DNA from: an uncultured Clostridia bacterium
GTDB taxonomy: Bacteria; Bacillota; Clostridia; Oscillospirales; Oscillospiraceae
Reading direction: 5' to 3'
Length of the DNA: 5,247 nucleotides
NCBI GenBank assembly: GCA_945946745.1
Contig: CAMEWZ010000119.1
Location: 1-5,247 of the forward strand
Every line of letters begins with the position of its first letter. Within the stretch, counting starts at the first letter, position 1. Under the pieces are notes generated by a model, which did no database searches, had not been told where the DNA came from, and saw nothing but the letters and a program-made list of their open reading frames with translations. The position numbers and the translations under genes were made by a program. Shown here in pieces: positions 1-3,831 of this stretch.

Positions 1-123
1 ATCTGAGCCGCTGCCAGCTTCTGTCCTCTTTCTACGGTCAAACAACGTGTCACAGGTAGACCGTCGGGTTATCCGCGAATATTTCCACGGCATCGGCTTT
101 CCTCATTGTTTCCCGTCTTGTGT
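1..123 (-). ncRNA. Start of a leftward transcript with nested pairing; structured RNA or 5' leader/gene start
   Basis: The transcript would begin near 123, downstream of the extended -10 box at 130-135, and run off the left edge. Two nested pairings are visible: AGCCGCTGCC (6-15) against GGCATCGGCT (89-98), 9 of 10 pairs, and inside it ACGGTC (34-39) against GACCGT (59-64). Two reading frames are possible: an 18-codon frame from the ATG at 106 to a stop at 50, with a poor ribosome site, and a frame from the ATG at 93 that stays open to the edge, with GAGG 7 nt upstream. Neither gives a recognisable protein. A small structured RNA is possible, but I cannot match it to a named family; the 5' leader of an unseen gene is equally possible. 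The rest of the gap up to 247 shows nothing clear. Confidence 0.28.
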
Positions 124-129
124 ATCCTT

Positions 130-138
130 ATTATACCA
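130..138 (-). promoter_or_regulatory. Extended -10 promoter, leftward
   Basis: Read on the minus strand this is TGGTATAAT, a perfect -10 hexamer (130-135) with the extended TGn element. No good -35 hexamer lies at 16-18 bp. The closest, TTCACC, needs a 19-bp spacer, so the promoter would rely on the extended -10. The same TGGTATAAT appears in three other promoters of this window, which supports it as functional. Confidence 0.6.
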
Positions 139-247
139 GATACATCCGGGGATTGGTGAAGAAATCTTGAACAAACCAAGAATAATTTTTCTGACGAAAT
201 TTGTGAAGATCCGCCGAAGCCCGCTGCCCCCATTGTGCGGCGTTACC

Positions 248-667
248 TTAATAAGGGTACATGTTGCTAATCAACAGCAGCAGCGGCAGGGCCAAGGTAA
301 AAACGCTGATTGCCCAGGGGTACACCGCCTTGCGGGAGCAGAACATCATCAGCAAACAACCAAGGGTCAGCCCCAGCGGGCCAACCACCGCAATCTGGCG
401 GCTGACGGTCTGGGCAAACGCGCCGGTGGCCTGCAAATTGATCCCCACCTGGGGCGGGAGATGCTTACTGTTGTAGGCGGCCAGCTTTAGGGCGTAATAG
501 ACCACAGGCGCTGCCATCACAAATTTGCGCAGGCGGAAGATCCACGTGCCGATGAGATCGATCACATGGTTGATCTTGGATACGCCAGCTTTGAACTTGG
601 AAAAGCCGGACTGCTCCGGCTTGGGCGCGCCGCCGCACTGCTGGGTGGGAACTCCGGAACTCTCCAT
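248..667 (-). CDS. Conserved hypothetical membrane protein, three hydrophobic segments, 139 aa
   Basis: The start is the ATG at 667, preceded by GGAGG about 6 nt away and by a good promoter at 697-725. The protein opens with a soluble tail rich in polar residues (about residues 1-30). A basic segment with GTWIFRLRKF then leads into a first hydrophobic stretch (about 49-66). A polar middle (NSKHLPPQVG) is followed by two strong membrane spans (about 93-111 and 116-137), and the protein ends in MYPY. No catalytic motif is visible and no signal peptide is obvious. It is probably an integral membrane protein with its N-terminus in the cytoplasm. I recall similar uncharacterised proteins in Oscillospiraceae but can assign no function. 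It appears to be monocistronic: the next leftward promoter lies about 110 bp beyond its stop. No convincing intrinsic terminator was found after it. Confidence 0.8.
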   Translation of the reverse strand: MESSGVPTQQCGGAPKPEQSGFSKFKAGVSKINHVIDLIGTWIFRLRKFVMAAPVVYYALKLAAYNSKHLPPQVGINLQATGAFAQTVSRQIAVVGPLGLTLGCLLMMFCSRKAVYPWAISVFTLALPLLLLISNMYPY

Positions 668-696
668 ATTTTACCTCCGGGACAAATATTTTTGTG

Positions 697-725
697 ATTA
701 TACCATATTTCGCCGCGGGATGCAA
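697..725 (-). promoter_or_regulatory. Sigma-A promoter for the 139-aa membrane protein
   Basis: On the minus strand the -35 is TTGCAT (720-725), followed by a 17-bp spacer and TATAAT (697-702) preceded by TGG, an extended -10. Transcription would start near 690, giving a leader of about 23 nt that contains the GGAGG site. Confidence 0.75.
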
Positions 726-881
726 GCCATTGGGCACCTGGGAAATCAGAATTCAAAAAAACTTAAAAGGCTGACCGGCATAACACACCAAACGCGCGCG
801 CTGGCAGCATTCGTGACGCCATTGGGCGTGGCGCAGTAGCGCTACTTTGTGAAAAGGGGAATCTTGTTAATTTGCACCGTA

Positions 882-914
882 CCCCTTGCCTCTCCCTCTG
901 GGAGAGGCAAGGGG
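882..914. repeat. Perfect 15-bp inverted repeat, 3-nt loop
   Basis: CCCCTTGCCTCTCCC (882-896) pairs perfectly with GGGAGAGGCAAGGGG (900-914) around TCT. No T-run follows on either strand, so it is not a classical terminator. The CTCTCCCTCTGGGAGAG core resembles short palindromic repeats scattered between genes in many bacterial genomes. It lies about 170 nt upstream of the 57-aa gene. Confidence 0.6.
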
Positions 915-984
915 GCTTCATTCGATAAAGAACAATTTATCCGTCTACCGGATCAAGTCTATTTGCATTTTTTCTCAATCCCAA

Positions 985-1000
985 AGGGACACCTTAACTG
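985..1000 (+). repeat. Fragment of the inverted-repeat element found at 1849-2001
   Basis: The 16 bases AGGGACACCTTAACTG are identical to 1972-1987, the inner part of the right arm of the element upstream of the AraC-family gene, and the next 7 bases match at 5 positions. The flanking bases are only vaguely similar, so this looks like a decayed partial copy. Confidence 0.5.
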
Positions 1001-1049
1001 CCCACTGCTACGTCTTAATTGTCCGGTTTATTGGACGCATTCTTTTGTA

Positions 1050-1068
1050 TTTTGTTGTCACAACAAAA
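1050..1068. promoter_or_regulatory. 9-bp-arm palindrome just upstream of a ribosome binding site
   Basis: TTTTGTTGT (1050-1058) and ACAACAAAA (1060-1068) are perfect inverted arms around a single C. The site ends 2 nt before the GGAGG of the 57-aa gene. It could be an operator or could affect translation initiation. It is AT-rich, so chance is also possible. Confidence 0.3.
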
Positions 1069-1083
1069 AAGGAGGAATGTTCC

Positions 1084-1257
1084 ATGAAACGCCAATGCCA
1101 GCACCCCCATTTGACTCTGTACAAGCCCCAGCAGCCGCCCTGCCCCAACGCGGCAGATACGGACTATTTTGCCCAAAAGGCGGTGGATATTTTGACGGTC
1201 CTTGTGTCAGTAGTGGGCTTTGTCAGCGCCATGGTCTTTCTGTTCACCATGGCGTGA
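1084..1257 (+). CDS. Small single-span membrane protein, 57 aa
   Basis: The start is the ATG at 1084, because GGAGG (1071-1075) lies 8 nt upstream; upstream in-frame ATGs have no ribosome site. The N-terminal half is polar, with Pro, His and two Cys (C5, C20, in MKRQCQHPH and QQPPCPN). Residues 34-56 (VDILTVLVSVVGFVSAMVFLF) form one strong membrane span that ends two residues from the C-terminus. No catalytic motif or known family is recognised. The topology suggests a cytoplasmic N-terminus and a tail-anchored helix. The last 14 bp overlap the 3' end of the opposite-strand phosphoesterase gene. No own promoter was found with confidence, although a 9-bp-arm palindrome sits directly before the ribosome site. 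Confidence 0.72.
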   Translation: MKRQCQHPHLTLYKPQQPPCPNAADTDYFAQKAVDILTVLVSVVGFVSAMVFLFTMA

Positions 1258-1741
1258 CCAGATCTCCATCCGTGAGCAGACGGCAGCCGGTGATTTTCCC
1301 GGCCTGCACGGTAATAAGACCGGCGCTGCCGCCATAATAGCCGCAGGAGCCGGGATTCAGCACCCACAATCCGTCCTCCTCTTGATGGCAGTCCGGAACA
1401 TGGGTGTGGCCGTAGAGCGCCGCCTGGACGCCGCAGGCCCGGGCATCCCGGAGCAGCGCGCCCAGGTAGGCCTTGACCCTGTGGATATGCCCGTGGGTGA
1501 GATAGAAATCCACGCCGCAGATCCGCTCAACCAGAATCTCCGGCTGCCCGGGAGGACAGCGGTATCGGTCGCAATTCCCCGGCACCATGTAAAAGGGAAT
1601 TCCCGGGAATTCTTCCTGCATGGCTTGGGCATCCTCAAAATAGTCCCCCAGATGCACCACGGCATCCGGTTTCACCGATTCCAGGCAGCGGCGCATAAAG
1701 CTGAGGGCGCTGTGGGAATCCGACAATACCAGAATGTTCAT
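1244..1741 (-). CDS. YfcE-type metallophosphoesterase / phosphodiesterase, 165 aa
   Basis: A calcineurin-like phosphoesterase with the complete metal-site set in order: SDSH (D8, H10), HLGD (D33), GNCD (N56, with D58), THGH (H83, H85) and GHTH (H112, H114). The length is typical of the YfcE/MJ0936 subfamily, cytoplasmic enzymes that hydrolyse phosphodiesters with two divalent metal ions, often manganese; the natural substrate is usually unknown. The start is the ATG at 1741, read as MNILVLSDSH, the family's usual beginning, with AAGGAAA about 9 nt upstream. A longer frame beginning at 1840 would add 33 residues with no family resemblance. The C-terminus (GDLVTPW) overlaps the end of the convergent 57-aa gene by 14 bp. 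The active site is intact, so the gene is probably functional. Confidence 0.93.
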   Translation of the reverse strand: MNILVLSDSHSALSFMRRCLESVKPDAVVHLGDYFEDAQAMQEEFPGIPFYMVPGNCDRYRCPPGQPEILVERICGVDFYLTHGHIHRVKAYLGALLRDARACGVQAALYGHTHVPDCHQEEDGLWVLNPGSCGYYGGSAGLITVQAGKITGCRLLTDGDLVTPW

Positions 1742-1778
1742 AGACGGTTTCCTTCCCAGTTTGCGCAAATTCGACGCA

Positions 1779-1807
1779 AACATACCTAATGAAAAGTAAA
1801 ATGCTAA
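1779..1807 (-). promoter_or_regulatory. Possible promoter of the phosphoesterase gene
   Basis: On the minus strand TTAGCA (1802-1807), a 17-bp spacer and TATGTT (1779-1784) form a moderate sigma-A match, 4 of 6 in each hexamer. A small inverted repeat, TTTGCG (1760-1765) with CGCAAA (1775-1780), covers the expected start-point region. Confidence 0.35.
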
Positions 1808-1848
1808 TCGGGTTGACACAGCAGCGCAGCAAATAGTCATTTAATGGA

Positions 1849-2001
1849 CAGTTGACAGTGGACAGTAGTGGTATCCCTTCGGGATGAATGAAAATATTGT
1901 CCGAAATACGGTATTAGACGTATTTTGATAAAAACAGCAATATTTTTGCTGTATTTTTAAATCTGTCCAGCAGGGACACCTTAACTGTCAACTGTCAACT
2001 G
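1849..2001. repeat. Miniature inverted-repeat element, about 153 bp
   Basis: The ends are inverted copies. 1849-1866 (CAGTTGACAGTGGACAGT) matches the complement of 1984-2001 at 17 of 18 positions, and the similarity continues inward to 1878 and 1972 (25 of 30 overall). Each arm itself contains a short tandem of the GACAGT type. Between them are local hairpins: ATCCC/GGGAT (1873-1877 with 1881-1885), CGAAATACG/CGTATTTTG (1902-1910 with 1919-1927, one wobble) and ACAGCAA/TTGCTGT (1934-1940 with 1946-1952) followed by ATTTTT, which could also work as a weak rightward terminator. There is no coding capacity, so it would depend on other enzymes if mobile. It fills the gap between the phosphoesterase and AraC-family genes. 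Confidence 0.7.
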
Positions 2002-2048
2002 ACACTTCTGCTGCGTGAAGTCGATATGCATGAAATGGATATTGAGCC

Positions 2049-2930
2049 TTAGTCATCCTCCTCGGAGTCCGGCTCCCCCAGTGTGACTTCCCGAAAGAAT
2101 TTCCGCTTCTCCGATGGGGTGCAGCCATAGATTTCCTTAAAATATTGATTCAGCATCTTGGGATCCCGAAAGCCGTGGCGCTCCGCGATCTGGCCGATGG
2201 GATCCTCCGTGGTTTCCAGTTCCCGGCAGACGGCGGTGGTGCGCACCTGGTACACGTATTGCAGGAAGCTGACGCCCATGTTCTTTTTAAACAGGCGGCA
2301 AAAGTATTCCTTATTCAGCCCCATGGCGTTGGCTGCGTCCTCAAGGGACAGCTCCTGGTCATGGTGCAGCTGGACGTATTCCAGCACCGGCTCCAGACGG
2401 GTCATATCGCTGCGCTGAAGCCGGGTTTCCTCCACCGCCAGGGGCTGGGAAAAATGCTTCACCAGCAGCGCCGTCACCGCAAACAGCCGGGCCTGGCGCT
2501 CCAGCTTCCACACAGGGTTTGCTTCCTCCGTCTGCTGGCGGAGAATTTCGGTCAGGTGGCTGCGCAGCTGCTCATAGGCCATGGTCTTGGTTTGCTCCTC
2601 CGGATCAAAGGCCAGGGAAAAGGAAAGCTGGTCGAAGGTGGGCAGAAAACGGCACATCTGGTTGGGGTCGATATGCACCACCAGATACACGGCGTTGCGG
2701 GAGCATTTTGTCTCGTGTACCTCATGGGAATTGAGAATGTACATATCCCCCGCCTTAAAATGACGGGTTGCGTTTTCAAAATTGCAAGTTACCTTTCCTT
2801 TTATAAATAGGAGCAGCTCCAGCGCCTTGTGCCAATGCCGGGGCGTATAGCTGCTGAGGTTGGTTTCGTACTTCACGCCAAAACCGGTTTCGTCCAAATC
2901 TGTTAGGAGCCGATGTTGGTAATTCTGCAT
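2049..2930 (-). CDS. AraC/XylS-family transcriptional regulator with N-terminal cupin domain, 293 aa
   Basis: A DNA-binding regulator with the standard layout. An N-terminal cupin-like ligand domain (about residues 15-110) includes HWHKALELLLFIKGKV (32-47) and GDMYILNSHEVHE (61-73), the usual glycine/histidine strands. A helical linker spans about 115-175. A C-terminal double helix-turn-helix has its first HTH at about 194-226 (LSLEDAANAMGLNKEYFCRLFKK) and its second at about 243-277 (IGQIAERHGFRDPKMLNQYFK, then GCTPSEKRK). The tail EPDSEEDD is strongly acidic and extends past the usual end. The start at 2930 has AAGGAGG close upstream and a near-perfect promoter about 75 bp away. It is divergent from a three-peptide gene array. 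The repeated motif at 2960-2978 and 3090-3108 is a likely target, which would make it autoregulatory and the controller of the array. The ligand cannot be read from the sequence; many relatives with this cupin type sense sugars. Confidence 0.93.
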   Translation of the reverse strand: MQNYQHRLLTDLDETGFGVKYETNLSSYTPRHWHKALELLLFIKGKVTCNFENATRHFKAGDMYILNSHEVHETKCSRNAVYLVVHIDPNQMCRFLPTFDQLSFSLAFDPEEQTKTMAYEQLRSHLTEILRQQTEEANPVWKLERQARLFAVTALLVKHFSQPLAVEETRLQRSDMTRLEPVLEYVQLHHDQELSLEDAANAMGLNKEYFCRLFKKNMGVSFLQYVYQVRTTAVCRELETTEDPIGQIAERHGFRDPKMLNQYFKEIYGCTPSEKRKFFREVTLGEPDSEEDD

Positions 2931-2959
2931 AAAAACCTCCTTATTACGAACTTTTTACG

Positions 2960-2978
2960 TTCATATTGCGTTCACAAT
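2960..2978 (+). promoter_or_regulatory. Candidate AraC-family operator, copy A
   Basis: The site fits TTCATAnnGCnTTCACAnT, two TTCAYA half-sites in direct repeat 11 bp apart, about one helical turn. That is the geometry expected of the two HTH motifs of AraC/XylS proteins. It lies in the leader of the regulator's own transcript, about 20-40 bp past the predicted start point. Copy B at 3090-3108 has the same orientation. Confidence 0.5.
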
Positions 2979-3003
2979 GTCAATATCTTCTATATGAAAG
3001 TCA

Positions 3004-3031
3004 ATTATACCACTTTTTTCCTTCCTGTCAA
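3004..3031 (-). promoter_or_regulatory. Strong sigma-A promoter of the AraC-family gene
   Basis: On the minus strand: consensus TTGACA (3026-3031), a 16-bp spacer, then TGG and consensus TATAAT (3004-3009). Transcription should start near 2997, leaving a leader of about 67 nt before the ATG at 2930. Consensus hexamers plus an extended -10 suggest a strong promoter that would need repression, unusual for a simple regulator gene. Confidence 0.82.
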
Positions 3032-3032
3032 G

Positions 3033-3042
3033 GTGGTATAAT
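3033..3042 (+). promoter_or_regulatory. Divergent extended -10 promoter of the peptide array
   Basis: GTGGTATAAT contains an extended TGn and a perfect TATAAT (3037-3042). It is the exact inverted copy of ATTATACCAC (3004-3013), the -10 region of the opposite promoter. The -35 region (about 3014-3020) is only a T-run, so an activator or the extended -10 would have to compensate. Transcription would start near 3049. Confidence 0.6.
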
Positions 3043-3048
3043 GCTGGC

Positions 3049-3085
3049 ACTTCAAGGGTGAAGCCCAAGCAAGTCCCTTGCAAGT
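3049..3085 (+). other. Stem-loop at the predicted 5' end of the peptide-array transcript
   Basis: ACTTCAAGGG (3049-3058) pairs with CCCTTG-C-AAGT (3075-3085) through 10 pairs with one bulged C and a 16-nt loop. It begins at the predicted first transcribed base. A 5'-terminal stem of this sort could stabilise the message. Confidence 0.45.
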
Positions 3086-3089
3086 TATA

Positions 3090-3108
3090 TTCATAAAGCA
3101 TTCACATT
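3090..3108 (+). promoter_or_regulatory. Candidate AraC-family operator, copy B
   Basis: This second instance of TTCATAnnGCnTTCACAnT is identical to copy A at 15 of 19 positions, lies exactly 130 bp from it and has the same orientation. It lies in the leader of the peptide transcript, about 40-60 bp past the predicted start. A site inside the transcribed region points to repression, a roadblock or a loop with copy A rather than to simple activation. Confidence 0.5.
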
Positions 3109-3145
3109 TGCCCGCCGCTGGCCTCCAGGAGGAGTCGCCGGGGAT

Positions 3146-3205
3146 ATGCGGCAATCCGAAGAATTCACTGAGCGCGGTCTTTCGCGCCAACCAATTAGGA
3201 GGTAA
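3146..3205 (+). CDS. Possible 19-codon leader peptide ahead of the array
   Basis: The frame runs from the ATG at 3146 (MRQSEEFTERGLSRQPIRR). Its last two sense codons, AGG AGG (3197-3202), are the ribosome binding site of the first array peptide, and its stop TAA follows at once. An AGGAGG of its own (3127-3132) lies 13 nt upstream, rather far, and is preceded by CCTCC, which could pair with either AGGAGG. The frame is the same as that of the first peptide (22 codons ahead). Ribosomes finishing here would cover the peptide's initiation site, so coupling or attenuation is possible. It shows no similarity to the array peptides, and a chance frame of this length is quite likely. Confidence 0.25.
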   Translation: MRQSEEFTERGLSRQPIRR

Positions 3206-3211
3206 TTGACT

Positions 3212-3295
3212 ATGAAGAAGAACATCTTTGTTCGCGGCCTGGTTCAGTCCATGGAGCAGTACGGCGAGATGCTGGGTCATATCAACACCCTGTAA
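3212..3295 (+). CDS. Array peptide 1, 27 aa, unknown function
   Basis: The frame begins MKKNIFVRGL and ends GHINTL; AGGAGG (3197-3202) lies exactly 9 nt before the ATG. There is no signal peptide or membrane span. Hydrophobic residues fall at V7, L10, M14, Y17, L21, I24 and L27, a 3-4 spacing that would make one face of an amphipathic or coiled-coil helix. Net charge is about +1 (K2, K3, R8 against E15, E19). It is 24 of 27 identical to peptide 2, whose DNA is an almost perfect tandem copy. It is first in the unit driven by the divergent promoter at 3033-3042. I recognise no family. Candidates are a secreted or membrane-active peptide, a peptide signal, or a small intracellular partner protein; none is shown by the sequence. 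Confidence 0.8.
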   Translation: MKKNIFVRGLVQSMEQYGEMLGHINTL

Positions 3296-3309
3296 GTACG
3301 CCTCACAAG

Positions 3310-3324
3310 GCCGTCCCGGACGGC
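3310..3324 (+). other. Small hairpin between peptides 1 and 2
   Basis: GCCGTC (3310-3315) pairs with GACGGC (3319-3324) around CCG and is followed by six A residues. Without a T-run it is not a terminator. It may be an RNA processing or stability element that lets the two peptides be made in different amounts. Nothing equivalent lies between peptides 2 and 3. Confidence 0.35.
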
Positions 3325-3354
3325 AAAAAACCATGATTTAGGAGGTAATTGACC

Positions 3355-3438
3355 ATGAAGAAGAACATCCTTGTTCGCGGCCTGGTTCAGTCCATGGAGC
3401 AGTATGGTGAGATGCTGAATTGCATCAACACCCTGTAA
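3355..3438 (+). CDS. Array peptide 2, 27 aa, paralogue of peptide 1
   Basis: The frame begins MKKNILVRGL and ends NCINTL; AGGAGG (3340-3345) is again 9 nt before the ATG. It differs from peptide 1 at F6L, G22N and H23C, and is the only member with a cysteine (C23). From the ribosome site through the codons for GEML the DNA matches the first copy at 76 of 80 positions (3338-3417 against 3195-3274), so the duplication is recent or the copies are being homogenised. Two of the changes are silent third-base changes (TAC/TAT, GGC/GGT). It follows peptide 1 after 59 nt that contain a small GC hairpin. Confidence 0.82.
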   Translation: MKKNILVRGLVQSMEQYGEMLNCINTL

Positions 3439-3486
3439 GCGCCCCTTGGAATGGCAATTGACATTCTATTTAGGAGGTAATTTCTG

Positions 3487-3570
3487 ATGAAGAAGAATAT
3501 TCTGGTTCGGAATCTGTTTTATTCCATGGAGGAAGTTGGTCGGATGCGTAACCGCCTCGGCCAGCTTTAA
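3487..3570 (+). CDS. Array peptide 3, 27 aa, divergent basic paralogue
   Basis: The frame begins MKKNILVRNL and ends RLGQL; AGGAGG (3472-3477) is 9 nt before the ATG, as in the other two. It has the same length and 16 of 27 residues identical to peptide 2: all of the first eight, then L10, S13-M14-E15, G18, M20, N22 and L27. Six of the identical residues use a different codon (N4, I5, L6, R8, N22, L27), which indicates selection on the protein. The C-terminal half is far more basic (R19, R21, R23; net about +4), and R21 replaces a hydrophobic face residue. A distinct role within a multi-peptide system is plausible. Last gene before the terminator. Confidence 0.82.
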   Translation: MKKNILVRNLFYSMEEVGRMRNRLGQL

Positions 3571-3595
3571 GAACGCAACGCAGATGCGCCGCAGA

Positions 3596-3619
3596 GGACT
3601 GTCTACGCTTCGGCAGTCC
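3596..3619 (+). other. Hairpin in the 3' part of the peptide transcript
   Basis: GGACTGTC (3596-3603) pairs with GGCAGTCC (3612-3619), 8 pairs with one wobble and an 8-nt loop. It lies 25 nt after peptide 3 and about 60 nt before the terminator. The transcript thus has an untranslated tail of about 140 nt. Confidence 0.4.
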
Positions 3620-3681
3620 GGCATACAGGGAAATCAATCGGAGTTTGCCTAAGAGATTTCCATCAGAAGCAGAAGATATCG

Positions 3682-3714
3682 AAAGCTGCCCGTGCATTCG
3701 CGGGCAGCTTTTTT
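3682..3714 (+). terminator. Strong intrinsic terminator ending the peptide array
   Basis: AAAGCTGCCCG (3682-3692) and CGGGCAGCTTT (3701-3711) form an 11-bp perfect stem with an 8-nt loop, and the T-run continues to 3714. It closes the peptide transcription unit and separates it from the operon starting at 3832. Confidence 0.93.
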
Positions 3715-3831
3715 GCGTTTCCAGGAACATCTGCCCAGGCTTGCGCATAACCTGTTTCAGTAGCAAAGTGTACGCGGTTTCCGTTTCCGGAAAATCGGCG
3801 CCCCATTCGGATCCACCAGGGAGGTAATTTC

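Larger units (their letters stand above)
668..1083. other. Gene-free gap with promoter, palindromes and repeat remnants
   Basis: Apart from the leftward promoter at its left end, this stretch carries a 12-bp perfect palindrome AGTAGCGCTACT (835-846), the long hairpin at 882-914, a 16-bp copy of the end of the inverted-repeat element (985-1000) and the 9-bp-arm palindrome at 1050-1068. No reading frame with a ribosome site lies inside it. Frames opening at 849 and 886 run into the next gene but have no ribosome site there. No clear promoter for the 57-aa gene was found. Confidence 0.6.
3195..3417 (+). repeat. Tandem duplication covering peptides 1 and 2 with their ribosome sites
   Basis: The 80-bp block at 3195-3274 recurs at 3338-3417 with 4 mismatches; the period is 143 bp. 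The shared stretch begins TTAGGAGGTAATTGAC and runs into the coding sequence. After two to three changed codons both copies again share the last five codons, ATCAACACCCTGTAA. Confidence 0.85.

Noticed and set aside
47..490. Rightward 147-codon frame at the left end
   Set aside because: It has no ribosome site, and its second half is antisense to the membrane-protein gene.
1244..1840. Longer 198-aa form of the phosphoesterase
   Set aside because: The family begins at MNILVLSDSH, with a ribosome site just before 1741; the extra 33 codons overlap the probable promoter.
2145..2810. Rightward 221-codon frame within the AraC-family gene
   Set aside because: The opposite strand encodes an intact AraC-family protein with all expected domains; this is its antisense shadow.
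3005..3334. Leftward 109-codon frame opposite the first peptide and its leader
   Set aside because: It crosses the divergent promoters and leader, has no ribosome site and no recognisable protein, and lies opposite a better-supported gene.
3195..3570. Possible CRISPR array, because of the regularly spaced repeats
   Set aside because: The repeats are coding units with ribosome sites and silent changes, of unequal period (143 and 132 bp), with no spacer-like unique segments of fixed size and no cas gene.
3212..3570. Ribosomally made, modified peptide (RiPP) precursors
   Set aside because: No modifying enzyme, protease or transporter gene is in the window, and there is no clear leader/core boundary. 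Not excluded if such genes lie elsewhere.
3212..3570. Type I toxin family
   Set aside because: The peptides lack a membrane-spanning hydrophobic stretch, and no antisense RNA promoter facing them was identified.
3584..3652. A fourth small frame (22 codons) after peptide 3
   Set aside because: It has no AGGAGG, no similarity to the array peptides and contains the 3' hairpin.
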